Shown here piece after piece: positions 10,223-25,200 of a stretch of DNA of 64,000 nt (its first letter is position 1; each line of letters begins with the position of its first letter). Made by a program: the position numbers and the translations under genes. The notes beneath the pieces were generated by a model. It was not told the origin of the DNA, did not search any database, and was given only the letters and a program-made list of their open reading frames with translations. The DNA comes from Lagopus muta (Eukaryota > Chordata > Aves > Galliformes > Phasianidae), in assembly GCF_023343835.1 (NCBI RefSeq), contig NC_064447.1, forward strand, positions 806,001 through 870,000. The letters run 5' to 3'.

Positions 10223-13200
10223 CTGCAAATGTAAAAGCATGCAGTCTGCTGTAAGAGCATGTCCTGGTTTGCTGAGTGGAATCTGCTAATTCTGTGAAAG
10301 TTAATGGGGTTTTATGATTTCTCTTGTGGTCCCTTTCTACTTGAAACCATCCATTTTCCATAAGTCTTCATGTAGTGATAACCAACCTAAGGTTATTACT
10401 ATCACTATCTCTAAGGCAGCAGCACTGCTTCTTAGATCCTTATTACTGTAACACACAGCACTTGCCAGCACTTTGCTGGAGAAGCATGGCAGATAACCAG
10501 TGCAACCCAAGAAACACATTGTTCCCATGATGAGGTACTTGCCAGAGGCACAAAATGCTTTACACATATTAAAATGTCTCCAGACATATTAAAATTAAAT
10601 GTGTCCATAAACTATGCTATAGTTGTACTGAAAAGGAGGAGATTGAGGTATGGTGGTGCTTTGTCTCCAAGCAGTGCACATTTAACAGGTTAACAAAAAG
10701 GCATACTGCTGAGAATGCTCTTAAATAGCCACAGATTTTCCATCAAGAGAAGAGTGGTCATGATCAGATTAGATGGAATTAAAAGGATTGCATGATTGTG
10801 CTACCGTTAAGAATTTGCTAGTATTATGCTGAATGTTGTATTTATACTAATGCTGTATGTTTGCTCTACTGAACAAATTAAGGCAGTGTAATCTCTGCTG
10901 GCTGGTATAGGGTAGGGCAGCAGTTTCCTGCAGAGAAAGGTTGACAAGGAATGCCACTTTACGTGCAGACAGAGAAGGGAAAGGAGTTAGATTTGCTAAA
11001 CTACAGCTCTTTGGGATGCAATACTACAGCATTGCATCCAGACAACCTTACTTAACTCCCTTCTCTCCTTGGAAGACAGCCAGACTCATACTGTACAGAA
11101 TATTATAATGTTCCATTGTACAGCATGAGATCCTAGTGTCCCTTTCCTTCCAGGCAGAGATTTGAAATTGCTTTGACAAAACCTTATTGAAGGGACTGAA
11201 TGTTTCTCATTGCCACTCTAAGTCACCAAAGGTAGTGCAGCATTTTCATAGGACAAAATTTTTTAAGTGCTTTCATCAGACATCACAGATTTGCTCAGCA
11301 TGACTTCTGTAAAGTGCAAAGACCAGTTTGGTATGTAAGAATGAGCTTTCTTTTTTCATTTCCAATGGATCACATTAAAGTAGTCTGAATACAATGACAC
11401 TTACAAAACATGACAAACACACTCATGGTCCTATTGAAGACAATCCTGTTGAAATTCTTCCCAACGAGCACTTTGACAGGCCTCTTGTCCCAGTCTTTGG
11501 CAATTTCTTCACTAGAGAGATGTAACTAAGCAGAAACAAACACTGCTGTGAAAGTGCAGGGAGCATTGAGGAACTATACTCCAGATCAAGTTATTGTGAG
11601 ACAAGTGGGATCACCCTCTGCTTGCTGTCCTCTTCCACCTAATGCTATTTTTTTGCTATCTCTAAATCCTCTCTTGCCTTCTCATGCTACTCTCTGCTCT
11701 GCCCTCAGCAGGGAACTGGTATCTCACACCCCTGTATAGTTGGCAGGCAGAATTATGTGTCCCTCTCTTGAATACAGACAGTCTGCAAATCACTTTTGGG
11801 AACATATCTGTATTGTACTATGTTATCCTGGATGCTTGCTGCCCACCGTTCATTGGCTAGAATGCTGAAAAGCTTACCCCTTATTGACATTAAAACTAAG
11901 TGATCATAATGGTCCTTTTCAACCTAGTCCATTTTATGATTCTATGATTCTATTGAGGGCTCTGAAAATTAAGTAAAACACATAAAACTGTGAGTATTGC
12001 CTATATTTTTCTTCTGCTGCTGATCACAGCCTCCACGTGACTCCTACAATTTCCAGCATATAGCCTGGCAATTTCTTTTCTTTTAGACCAATTAGAAGAA
12101 TGTCACACTCTCCTCTTAGGAGCTGTTCCATAGCATGCGTTTGCCACAAAAGCAGCTCTTTGTGGAGGAGATTTCTGCAGCTCTTCTGTCCCTCTACCTG
12201 CCTCAAGATTGAAAATAGGATCTACTGCTCAAATTTTTGAAGTCAATTTACTCTGACTTTACTCACTTCATCACTCCTTGTGATGAAAATGAAAATAAAT
12301 AACCCTGAAGAGCACTAAAGAAGGAAAATGTTTTCATGTATTTTCCATGTGAGTATGGAGGATGATGCTTCATTATGACAAAAAATACTGTGTTTACCAC
12401 TGGGAGTGATTCATCCTGTCAAAATTCACTCTGCTAGACTCTGCTAAATTCTGTTTTACTGTGAAATTGACAATTTTCTATTTGCTGAACTTCAAATTCC
12501 TTTGCAATCATTAGTGAAATTTCATTTCTCCCAACCAAGAGAACAGATTTCTCCACGATTACTGGAAAGATGGAAGCACAGGGAGTCTTAAAGCACTAAA
12601 ACATCAGCTTGCATCAACTGAAAAATTGCATCCTAAATAATTTGCCCATTTTTCAGGTAGGAGAACAGGAGAGCTTTGTAATCCCCCTCTGTTTTAAATA
12701 CGGAGGAATGTTCTTTCAGTAATTATCAGTGAATGCACTAGGGCAAGAGTAAGTTAATCAGTTGATAATCAGAAAAGCACACTGTTCTAATACTAACTTT
12801 GCAAATCTGTTTTAGTTGGTGTAGCAGAGGGGCATCTCATTAGTGATGGACGTACCTTTGCTTTTCCATCCAGGTAGCTCTGGCAAAAATGTCTTATGTT
12901 CTCCGTAGTCACCTCATCTGCAGGCATTTTGTACTTTGCTTGGCTTGTCAGATTTAGGATTCTAACAGCAGGAACATCAACATCCCTGATGCGAAAATAC
13001 TCAAAAATGCGTCCATTTCTTGTTTCATTAGTATTCACCACCACAAACATTATCTGATAATAAAGAGAGCCAAACATCTGGTTGAGTCTTACAGCTTTCT
13101 TTTAGCCATTTTAGAGAAGTGCAGCTTGGCAGTGGGTTCGGACCTAACCTTAAATGAAAGCAATTTTGTAGAACCCTTTTTTGGTCTCAGCCCAAAAGCC

Positions 13201-16200
13201 AGCAGCTCTGTGAACATTTTCGTACCTTGATCCAAGTTAAGAAATGGCAAAACAGCCAAAATGAATGGAAATTTCCCTTCTGCCTTTTGACACTGGTTTG
13301 CTACCACTTATTTTAGAAACACTTCTAAATTACCCCTTAAAGTTCTTAATAGGTCTTCACAGGACAGAATTGCTGGAACACATGTCATGCATATGTCTTT
13401 TTGAATACTCATGTGCGCTCTTCTATTACAAGGCAATTTATACTTCTTCAATCTTTAGCACAGTTAAAGCAGAAGTAGCACCAGGCTGGCTGGCAATAGA
13501 AACTGAAATACCTCTGTGTAAGACTGCTCTTATCTGTAAATATACATATGCAAACACTTGTGCACTGCAGACAAAGCCATGCAGATGCCTTGCAGTGTTT
13601 CTCAGGCTTTGGAGCTGGAACCAGCTCTTGCTGCAGGCAATGCCCTGAGATCTTTCAGCCATTTCTGGGTGCAGGCAGAAATTGCCAGAAGCTTGCTAAA
13701 GCCAGCTTTGGTTGGAAATTGCTCCGAGAAAGTTGTATATGTAAAATCAGAAGCCAGTTGAGTGGGAGCAGCTGGAATTAGTGTTGGTTTCTGTGATCTT
13801 TCTGTTTTGAAGAATCGTTTTGAAGTGACATTTATTCTTTGAATTTCTCAGATAATTCTATTAAGGGCCCAAGCTGAAAAATAGTTGCTGAAATGGTTTC
13901 TAAAGGGCTTAGTAGACCTAAAGACAGAGTGGCATCAGTGTACTTTTGCAAACACCAATGGTGTTTTTCCACTGATCTTTTAGCATTTGTGTTTGTGTTG
14001 TAGGATTCAATATTACAAACCTTCCCCCTAAATTCTGCAGCAGCAGACTTGTAGTTTTCATAAGTTGTGCTGAATGTCTTTGAGTTCGTTGGGATGAACA
14101 GCAGGATGTGGTTTTCAACAGGGACATCAAAAATCTTCACAGATGTCTGGAAAACAACACTCAACATCTGTTCCATTCCTCTTAAGTAGAGCAGGGAATC
14201 AGAGGCTCAGAGTATCAGTGTCATTCAGTTCTGATATTGCAAATTTTACTTCTCGAGGCTCTATTCCCAATAATTTCCATAACCCTGAGATTGCTTTCAT
14301 TGTTTTAGAGAAGATAAAGTGAGAAGAATCAGTAGCTCCTGAATATTTTCTATATTTCAGTAAGAACCTCATTGGTATTCATGGATTTTACAGTCAGAAG
14401 GGAGCCTCTGTCCTCCTGTGTAACACATGCTGAAGAATTAGTGCTAAAGATGTGCTGAAAGTAAAAGGCAGTGTTACCTAAGGAGGCCGAGGTGCAGCAT
14501 CTAGAGCCAACTGGGACACTTCCCTCACTTCTGCATGCCATCAGCAGCCTACATCTCCTCCTTTGCACAGAACTTTCTCATTCCACACCATGATCAGAGT
14601 TAATGGAGTACCCTCCCATGCAAGCACTTCCACGCCTTGTCTCCTCTTCCTCCTCTAGCAATGGCTGTTCCAGTGTTTCTAATTTCTCTTGGCCCAGAGG
14701 CCAGGGTTGATGCATGGGAATGGAAGGGCTGGAGACAGGGTGGAAACTGACCTTCCAACCTCCAACCCTCTGAGCTGCCTCAGAAGCCTGAGGTTTGTGC
14801 CTTCTCTGCAGGTCGGTGGTGTCTGCATGTTCAGGTGGGCTCACTGCTTGGCCAGCCCTTCCCTGTCCCCTCAGGAAACATCACCTTGCTAAGAGGGATG
14901 CACCCTCTGGTCTGGATTTGACCAAGAGCTGCCTGTTGGATTTTACTGGGGTTCCTAGATATGATTAGGGCTAGCCTAGTCAAACAACATTCTCAAACAC
15001 TAAGAAGCTGATCAGCTCCTTCTTTTCTGTATGCATTCCTCTGCAGATGGTATTTGCCAGCAGAGCTCACAGTGACAGCAGTTGTTAGGAAGAAAGGCAA
15101 CTGTTCCCTCATCCCTGAATTCTTAACACATAGACTTTATATCTGGTGGGTAGGGTTTCCTCCCTTCCCACTTCCTTCCCATTTTTTCACAGTATTATAA
15201 GAGGTGCCACGAATGATAGCCTGCAGTAAGTGGGAAATAGCACATGAAATATGTTAGCCAAATACTCTCTTCTGTTCCAGGTAATAACTTGTCAAGACAT
15301 GCAAGCAGTTTCATAACATGTTGCCTGTATCAATCTGATAGCCTAAAACCTAAGAAACGTAGGGAGATTTCTCAGAGGTTGATGTGAAATGTTACTGGCT
15401 GTCCTTCTCCCGTGGCTTTTGTTAACACAGTGAAAAAATACACATACCTCAAGATTATATTCAGTGACCAAATCCAAGGTAAAGGTTTTGATTATCCTTG
15501 TGAGGTCCAGTTTGTTCTGTCTGCCATCTTCAAGCACTTCATTATGCGCAGGTTTTCCCTTAGATAAATAGTGAGATTTGAGGTTGTTGGTTTTATCAAC
15601 TATAGGAACAAAAGCACTGTCTTTAAGCTAAAATGTTGCCCTTACTGTTTTCTGATCCTCAGTGAGTGAAATTCCATTGCTTGTAAAATGAATGCCATGG
15701 ATTACAGAAGATTATAGCTAGAATCCAGGATAGAGGTGACAGTTTTAATTTGCTCGTTAATAAACTAGCAGATCTCTTCTACCCCCGTTTTTGGTCTGGC
15801 TACTTTGAGGCCTAAAGCTTGATGCTGTTACTGTATATTTGATCTTGTTGGCCACTTCTGATGTGGGCTGGAAGAAAAGATACCTGCTTGAAGGAAAAGG
15901 GAAGAGTCAGCAGAACTCTCTGAACATTACCATGTTCAGTTCATGGTGTGCATGGGTGATAGGTGAATTAGAACACCTAATAAAATGACTTCAAGTATAA
16001 ACCAGGATCCTGAAGTGTGAGCAGACAGATGGAAAACATCCAGAGGTTGTTGTCTGCCTCTTCCTTATCTTTCTTGTCTGCAAATGCAATATTTTTTGTG
16101 ATAAACTACTTGAATTTCAGGTAGGGATATAACCTGAAAAAATGCCACACTGCCTTTTTCCATGTCCTGAAGCTGCCACAGCAGCCTGTTGCACCTTACC

Positions 16201-19200
16201 TTGCTAGGCTTACACTCCTACCTTCTTAAACACAACCAGAGTGTTAGTTTGGATGCCATAATGGGCACAGATGTCCTCGCTGCTTGTCATCCCAAAAGGC
16301 ATCTCTGGCACATCTTTTGCAGTCTCACGGAAAACTTCCACGCTGTCTTTGTGAAGTTCCTAATCCCAGAAAGAGTATTCATTAAGAGCTGTGTCCAGGA
16401 TCCTGACAGGATGTGTAGGAGTGAGAGCTGCAAGTGATGTGGGCCCTGAAAGGCTTGTGAGGTATAGGTGAGTGCAAAAATGAGCTTGCCACAATTACAT
16501 TCACAGGGAAATCTTTAGAATAGAGGAAATCATAGGAGTGCTGTGACAGCACTGCTGTGTTCACTGTTCTGGCTAGTGTTGTCTGGGCTGGGCAATATGG
16601 TTTCTGAACAGCTCCCCATCTCCTTCCTGCACTCATCTCATCTCTGCCCTGCACTCCCCTGGTATTGCCACACTCTGCCAAGACTTCTCCAGACGGGGAA
16701 GGATCGAGCTAGCAGCTGCTCCCCTGCTCCAGCTCTGCTGCACAGCTGCACAAAGAGCTGCATGGACAAGAAGGGAGGGCTGCCTGCTTGCAGGAGGACC
16801 TGATGGATGTGTCTGGGGCTTTGACTGAGTGCTCCTCAAAGCAGGCATCTTGACTCCTACATCTGTCAAACAGTCACCGTTCTGTCCACCCTCGAACTAG
16901 TAGTCAATAAGTACGATGAAAGGCAGCAGCTCTTTCGGGTATGATTTAATCAGACAATTATTTCACGCTGGATTAATAGCAATTTATATGCTGAGATCTC
17001 CCAACACATTTTGGCACTCACATCTGTGAGCAATCTGTGAGTAACAGAAGGCCAAATGCAGCTCTTTATTTACTTGGACACCACTGCATTAGTTTCTACC
17101 CCCAGCATTTCTGACATGGCCTCACTCATGATAGTGCTCATCTACTGTTTTTTCAGGTAAATTGTGGAGTCCAGTCAGACACATCTGCAGGCACTATCTG
17201 CTATCAGCCTTTTGCAGGAGACTCTCCAGCATCACTGCCATACCAAAAGCATCTCAGTCTGATCCAGCACTGGAAAACTGCCCTTCTCCATACATGGCTG
17301 TGAGCAGATTGCTGCAAAGCAAATTCTGGGCTTTGTGAGCATTTTCACAGTTTCTCCTATTATGCCATTTGTGTTCACCACCTCTGTTACTCTGGGCAAT
17401 TTGGTAATGAATCCTACTTTCCTCAGCCATAAAACATGGTCTGTCTGCTGTAGCCAGCACATTTGGGACCTTATCAGTACAGGTATGAGTCCAGACATCG
17501 TGCCTTGAACTAGGCAGAAAGTTACCAGAATAAAAGTCTCTTTAGAGCATTGAATGTTTCAGATAGTGAAGGTTTCAAGGACACAATGAAAAAGCAGAAT
17601 TAAAAAACCTACCCCTTTTGTACTGACCTCTGAGTGCTTTGACAGCTCATATTTACATTACACTATTTGGCTATTGCTCTGCATCGTTCAGTCCCAAATC
17701 CTGAGGACCTTATTCTACTTTGGAAAGCAGTAGGATTTTACCTGAGAAAGGACTGCATGAGTTGGATCATACACAGTGCAATAATTTGACTTCCTATTCC
17801 CTGCAGATTTCCTAGCTGGCAGAAGTTAAATAAACTGCTAATGAGTTACCGATGGAGCTCTTTTCTACTCCTCAAATGGAAAGACAAGTAAAAGGCATTC
17901 CGGCACATTTGATGGTATTTATCACCTTTTCTAGGGATTTGAGCATGAAAGGAGCTTTCCTTCTCCTTGCCAAATATTCACATCTGTGCTTTACACCATC
18001 TTTGAATAGAAATGCTGTGATTAGTTGTTGTGGTTTTGACTGGCACAGAGTTTAATTTTCTTTGTAGAGGCTCACACTGTTGTGTTTTGGGTTTTTGATG
18101 ATGGTGGTGATAGTACCCCACTGCTTTCGTTTTTGCAAAGCAGTGCTTCCGCAATGTTGAGCACTTTATGCTTCTTGTGCTGCCCTGCCCTGCCAGGGAG
18201 GAGGCTGGAGGGTACAAAAAGTCTTTCAGGAAGTTCTGGGCTTTATGGATGTGTGAGATTTGGTGGCAGTGGAAAACAACATAACCCTAACAGATCAGAA
18301 GGGAAACCAGCCTTCTGAGCTCTCCAGTGAATTACCTTAAAAAAGCCAATCACTGCCAAATCGTCAGCATTTATGATGGCTTCGACCTGATCGGTGGAGT
18401 TGATTAAAACTGTGCTGGGTCCTGTTCGTCTTTTGAGCCATGTGATAAAAGCTGAAGCCTGTCTGACTCCTGTGGCAGGAAAAAAAAAGAATTAAAGTGA
18501 GCTTCAAAATGAATGAGGCATTTCTGAGCAATCAAGACAGAAGCAGTGGAAGATGGGAAGGATGCTGAACTTAGACTCCTTAGGACTGAGGTCGATGCTG
18601 ATTCAAACCCAACTTCAGGGTCCCATCACCACTGTAATTACTGCCAGCTCTAGAAGATCAGCAGTGATGAGCAGTGTTTTGTGGGGCCTCTGCACACAAC
18701 TGCATCCAGTTAATTGCTTGAGTGTAGAGATGAGACAAATCAGACAACTAGAAAACCTGTTCTGCAGAGTTTCATGTGCCCACAAGTGAATCAAAATCAT
18801 AATAAGCTATAAAGAGCTATCGACCTGAGGTTTAATCCAAAATGTCTTCAAACCAATTGCAGATTTTATTGGATTGGCTATTCAATTGAGTTAGGTGTCA
18901 AAATTGTTCCTTTGCTGCTGCAGAAAGGATCTAATAGGTACAGAGACATGATGAAACTCCCCAGTGGTACTGCAGCTTCACTTTGTCTTAGATATGAGGA
19001 ACAAAGCTGAAAAATGTCAAAGTTGTCCTTAAATTTGGCAGCATTCCATCTTTGGGGTTCTAAATTAACATTGCTGTGTTCATAAGTTCATACTCAGTCC
19101 ATTTATTTGGTAAATTCTTCTCAGGTTTTCAGGAGTTTTAGAAATCCTAAATCTCTTTTAAAATAGTTTGTAGTTATTGTGTTTTCTAAGGAAATGGAGC

Positions 19201-22200
19201 CATAAATTGAGGCTCTCAGCCATAAAATAACCCCTTCATCTATGGGAGCCTGGCATCCTTTTTGGATTGGAACAAAAGTCCAGCAAAGGGTTAATGAAAA
19301 CTGTACGTGACAATGTCTGCATGTGTTATGCTGCAAAGTGCCAGAATCGAGATGTGCTGTACAAGTGGATAATCAAAGATGCAAGTCCTAGAGCTGGGTA
19401 TTTTAACAATACGGCAAGGTCAAAATTGAGTCATACCATTTTACTGCCATCAAGTCATTTTGCAGCAGGCTGCACTGCAACTAGTTTAAAATATGGGGTT
19501 TTTGTTGGTGGTGGTGATGGGGTTTTTTTGTTGTCATTGGATTTTTTTAAGGCCAAGCCGGCAGACATCGGCTGTTAAGGTGTGCAGGCTGCAGAGCAAA
19601 GCACAGAGCACTGCCTAGTGGCCACACAGGGCTTGGCTTCTATCCACACGCAGAGCTGGGCTCTTGCAGCTTTCTGTCAGCTAAATAACCTCTCAGCAGG
19701 CTTTTCATATGCAGAGTATTCCTGCCGCTGTTCTACACGGCCTGTGCAGTTGTTTCTTCTAGGCAAATTCTGGCCTTGGAGATGTAAATAACGATTTCTG
19801 CAATGCCTAGGATTTGCTTGAGGATTCCCAGTGTTTATAGTTATACTGGCTAGGTAAGCTTTCACTAGCAATTGTACAAGCAAATCAACAAAGCGTGATT
19901 TAAGTCATTATTAGCAGTGTATGTCTCAGAACAGTCAGCACTGCATTATGCAGATTGCAGGGGAGAAGCAGTTTGCTAACTCCTTGTGTCCTGCTGGGAG
20001 GTGTCTCTTAAACAGCAGCTCTGGGCTGAAGGATGGCTGTGTGCATCTCGTGTTGCCGTGCTCTGTGTTCTCTGGCTCTCTCAAGCACGCTTGACAAGTT
20101 AGTTTACCAGTTTAAAAAATGTTTCCAAGTCAGCCCTAGAAACTCAAGTCGGAGCTTTCACTCTCATGTATCAGCACCTCTAATACAAGTTGTCTATGGC
20201 AAACTGTGATTTCAGTGGCATTTGTGCAGGAGCTGTTTGCACAAGTGTAGATTATGGGAACGTGGATATGAAATTCAATAGCTGATGTACAAGGAGAAGC
20301 AAGTTACTAAAAATACTCCAGGTCAGCTTTCAGCAGAGCAGCCACAGGGGCTCAGGAGTTGAAGAAATCTGAGCACTCCGTTGTGTACAGGCTCAGAAAC
20401 AAACTTCACAATCATTTTTTAAACTTGTGACTTAAGTGTATTTTCTCAGAGCACAAATGGAGGCTTAGGCAAGTCATGACGTTGCTAACTCTATAGAACT
20501 AGCCATTTTTAGGAAGAAAAACTAAAGGGATACGGGAAGGGGAAGGGGAAGGGGAAGGGGAAGGGGAGGAGAGGAGAGGAGAGGAGAGGAGAGGAGAGGA
20601 GAGGAGAGGAGAGGAGAGGAGAGGAGAGGAGAGGAGAGGAGAGGAGAGGAGAGGAGAGGAGAGGAGAGGAGAGGAGAGGAGAGGAGAGGAGAGGAGAGGA
20701 GAGGAGAGGAGAAGGAATTACTTGTCTGCACTTTTGTTGCAAGAAAAACTCTAAGAAGGCCTGGATTTCCAAGGATTGCTCATTCGTACTATTGCAATAT
20801 TGTTGTTTTTGCTGAATAACTATCCCCAAAAGATTTGAAATTATTCCATAATTTCTTTTCTGAGCCATGTATGAGCTCCCTCTCATGGCTGCACTGTCAA
20901 ATTCTTTTCTTCAGCTTTGTTCAGAATTTGCTGTTAAATGCATCCTGCTGCAGGGACAGTACCTGTGTAAGTTGCAGTGAGCCAGCAGAAGTGCAAACAA
21001 GCGGGTTTGGGATCCAATTCTTGTTTGGTGTAACTTTTATTTATGGGGATTTTTTTTGTTTGTTTGTAGTGTGTGGGCGTGTGTCATTTTGGGTGTGTTT
21101 CTATGTCCTCAGAATTATGCCAGCTGTGAGCTTGGCTGTGTGAACTCAGTAGAGAGAAGCATATTCAGTTATAAACATAGAAGACCAATTAAAATCAAAA
21201 TTCTTGTATAGATACAGAGTTAATTGCACATTTAACACCATGGGCACAAAGAGTTTGCATAGACTGTATCTGAGCATCCATACTTTTATCCTTGGCAGCA
21301 AAATAGGTCAGCACATCCTGTCATTAACAGTGCAGAAGATAATTTACCTTTGCAGTCTATAGGGGCCTCCCTGATGCCATCCACAAAAAATTTCACGGTA
21401 GGAAACTCTTGAATATTAAATTCTTTTCTCAAATCAAATTGATCTGTGACATCTATTTTGCCAAACTGGATTCTTGGAGCTTCTTTCTTAAGCAGTCGCG
21501 CAGCCTCAGCAAATTCTTTCGACACATTCTGAGATGCTTGAGATAAAGAAACATCTGGAAAGGGTCAGTCAAAAGAGAATGGGTTACACAGGCTCCAGTG
21601 TGAAGTTTTACAGCAGAAATTATTATGTCAAATAGTAGCTGGAGGGGTTGGATAAAGGCCATTTATGACTCAAGTAAGTGAGAAATTATCTTTAGTTCTT
21701 CTTTCTTTGTGTTGATTCTGATTGTTCAAGGCTACATGAGTACTTGGACAAGTCAGAGTGAATAATCAGCAGGACTGCAATAGTCTTCTGTTGGCAAGAA
21801 ATGACTTAGAGTAAAAAAGCAAGTTCGACAGAATATCCTGATTCTAAAGATTTTAAAGGGAGTTCAAGGATAGAGTTTGCACTCACATCGAAACTCTTTG
21901 TAAGATGCTAGTTGTGAAAGCACTTCATTGGGATAAACTTGTGTAATTCAGAAACTTTCTTCAAATAAGATATGGAAGGAGAGAATATGCTCTTACAGAC
22001 TGATAGTGGTTCTAAAACAACAGGTGTCTGTGTGTGCCATGTGCCAACCCTCGGCTAGCTCCAATGGCAGTTGTAGTTCATCAACTAATTTCATTGCCAC
22101 TTTACAGAGATTTTCTGAGATTTAATTGTAACTTCAGTTTCCTTTCTTGTACTTATAAAGATGCTCTTGCTAACATTTCCCCCATAAATTTGCAGCATGC

Positions 22201-25200
22201 CATCTCCCAGCATAAAAAACACCACAGTACTATCTGTCTTGGCTGAGTTCAACCCACTCTAGAAGAAACTGCAGAAGAACTAATGGAAGTTCTGCTCTGT
22301 CAATGGGAGACATGGCATATCTACCATATAAAAACACTGCTGTTTCTCGAGAGCATGTTTGTTGAGCCTTTATGAAATATCATTACTTAAAATGATTAGA
22401 GATGCATGGAGTCTTTATTAAAACACAGCATGTTTGCTGTGCTGTTGAGTGCTGATATGTAATGACTGCATATGGACAGGGTGAGCCCAGATCCATTAGG
22501 CAGAGATGTTGGACTTTCTAAGATGTGTTGCTCTGGACTTGGAATAACAAGTAGAAGTCACATGGTGGTGGTTAGGGATCCAGTACCTTCTGGCTAATTC
22601 CAAGGCAGTGGTTTACACCAGAAACAATTTCACTGAGAGGGTGATGAGGCACTGGAACAGGCTGCCCAAGGAGGCTGTGGATGCCCCATCCCTGCAGGCA
22701 TTCAAGGCCAGGCTGGATGTGGCTCTGGGCAGCCTGGTCTGCTGGTTGGTGACCTGCACGCAGCAGGGGTTGGAACTGGATGAGCATTGTGCTCCTTTGC
22801 AACCCAGGCCATTCTATGATTTTATGATTCAATTTCAATATAGCAACTTTTTTTTTTCCCTAATAAAATAAGGTTGCACAGATCTTTTACCACAGTTGGG
22901 AATCTGGAAGATCAGAAGCTTGTTGCATGTGAAGTGGAACTCTCTTAAAAAGGGGCAAAATAAATTGTTGGTATATTCCAGACAGAGAAGCTGAAGATGC
23001 CTGGAGGCTTCCCAGGTATGCAGGTATCAATAAGCAATATGGGCATTACATATATATGTAGATTGTCTGGGGGACTTTAGGATCCATTTTTCTGTGAAAT
23101 ATTTCAACTTCAAAGATGTATTTTGTTTAAAGAATGATCCCTTATCACCTAATGACCTGAACCCTCTCACACAGCCATGGCTATTCTGTGAAGTGTGCCT
23201 GCAGGACACTTATTCGCAGGGGAGAGTCCATAACACCATTTCTGCAGCAAGTTTACCCAGACAGCAAGTGCTGAAGAACAGCATCTCTTTTTTTTCTGAT
23301 GACTACAGTTTCCTTTATTTTAAGAACTTCTATAACAAAACCTTCCTCTAAAAAGGTCAGAAGGAACAGATGTTATATATACCCTCATTCCCCAGAGGAA
23401 AGGTGCTGCGTGGGGGAGGTTTGTCATATTTTCCACTTTTATAACTCAAGCCACTAGCACTTTTGTTCGGTGCAAGAAGTGAGGAACCTGCTTCCCAGAA
23501 GTATTGCTGCATAAGGATTAAGAACTGGACCTCATCACAGTGCACAGAGTCCTAGAGAGAATGCCAGAGTATGTTTTACCCAAAGCCTTGCCAAATAGAT
23601 ATGTTAAAAGTGGGAAGAGCACCAGAAATTTTGTATTTTGAACACATGGATGACCTGAATAAGCAACTACTTTGCTTCATGGTACCATATAGCCAGCTAC
23701 TATATACTGCAATGTGGGCAGAGATACTTTTTGCTGATATGTGCACCTCTCTCATGTCCCTAAAGCTTCCTTTAAGTGACAATACATGGAAGTATGATGA
23801 GTTCCTCTTTCCTTTACCTAATTGCTAATGGCCTCCAGTTTCATTGGGCAGTCTATACTGATTGCTGCAGACACTGTGAATATGCCTGTTGTCATGCTAA
23901 AAACTGATTTCTTAGCTGTTAGTTCCTGACATGGTTAGAAAGTCACTTCAGGACTCCTACTTTTCCTCTTTCCTGTGTAGTCTGCTTTTACAGTTTTCAC
24001 TAATGATATATAATTTTCTGTGTAGAAGAATGGTCTCCTGTTTAACATACTAGACTGGAAGCGAGAAAAGCAAGGTATTGATCTTGCTGCAAATGCACGT
24101 TTTCTTATGTGACCTTGAAAGTGTTCCCATTCTATTCTACTGTGCAAAATACAGCCCATTATCTCCTGTGTTGACTTCTGTACTTTGAATCTGAGCTAAT
24201 TTAATGTTTGCAGTTTGCAGTTCAGTTGAGGTCTTCTGCTGTGCAAACACTGAAGATTATTCAAGAGTTTGGACCCTTCTACAGAATGTTCAGTTAATGT
24301 TCAGTTAACAGGGCATCTAGATAAGGGATTGATGCTAATCAATAGGACTGTCCAGGAACTAGAATATCACCTAGTGATTCCAGTGATGCTTGTAGCTGCC
24401 TGGACATGGCACTTTCATTGAGCTCACTTTTAAAAGCATATTTTACAAATAAATCAATAAATCAATAAATCTATTTCAGCTAGTGTACTCTTAAGGACTG
24501 AGACAGATTTCCAGCAAAGCCTACATGAGCAAGGCACCCACATCCCACACTCCCTCATGCTGCATTAGGTTCCTGTATGGAGCTTAGTTATCAGATATAC
24601 ATGTTTGGGGGTGTTTTTGAACTGTTCCCATTCTCTATGTAGTGAGCAGATTTCTGCATAGCTGGAAGCAGCTCCTAGCACACGAGTGAATGTGCTTTGG
24701 ATTTTGGCTTTACGAGTGAGCTGACACACTGATTTAAAATTAGTCATGCTCCCTTCACTGCATGGAAGTCTCCTTTCTCACATATGCACAGTCAGCAGTT
24801 TCCCATTTGTTTCAGAAACGTCACCTTCTGCTTTAATGCCTTGGGAAGGAGGTGAATGTCTTTGTCACGCTATCTTGCCTATTAAATGTCATCAGCCCAG
24901 CACTGATTGCCAGTCACAGGCTGCAGGAATCCTATGGCTGATCTGGTGGCTCACTGAATGCACAGATCTGCTAGAAAAGGTAAATGTTTCTTTTATTTTT
25001 TTTTTTAATGGGTGGAAATGTGCTTGGAGAGCAAAGCAGCAGTGCAGTGCACAAACCCACCACTTGTGTGTTTGTCCATAGGTTATAAAAAGACAATGAA
25101 AATGTTACCACCCAGATAAATAAGATAGGAAAACTAGTGACAACTGCTGCACAGAGGGACCCTGACAGGCTTTAGAAATAGGCCCACGTGGACTTCATGA

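Noticed and set aside
20509-20886. 125-aa minus-strand frame rich in LLSSP
   Set aside because: Also a microsatellite translation, from the GGAGA tract in PDILT intron 2.
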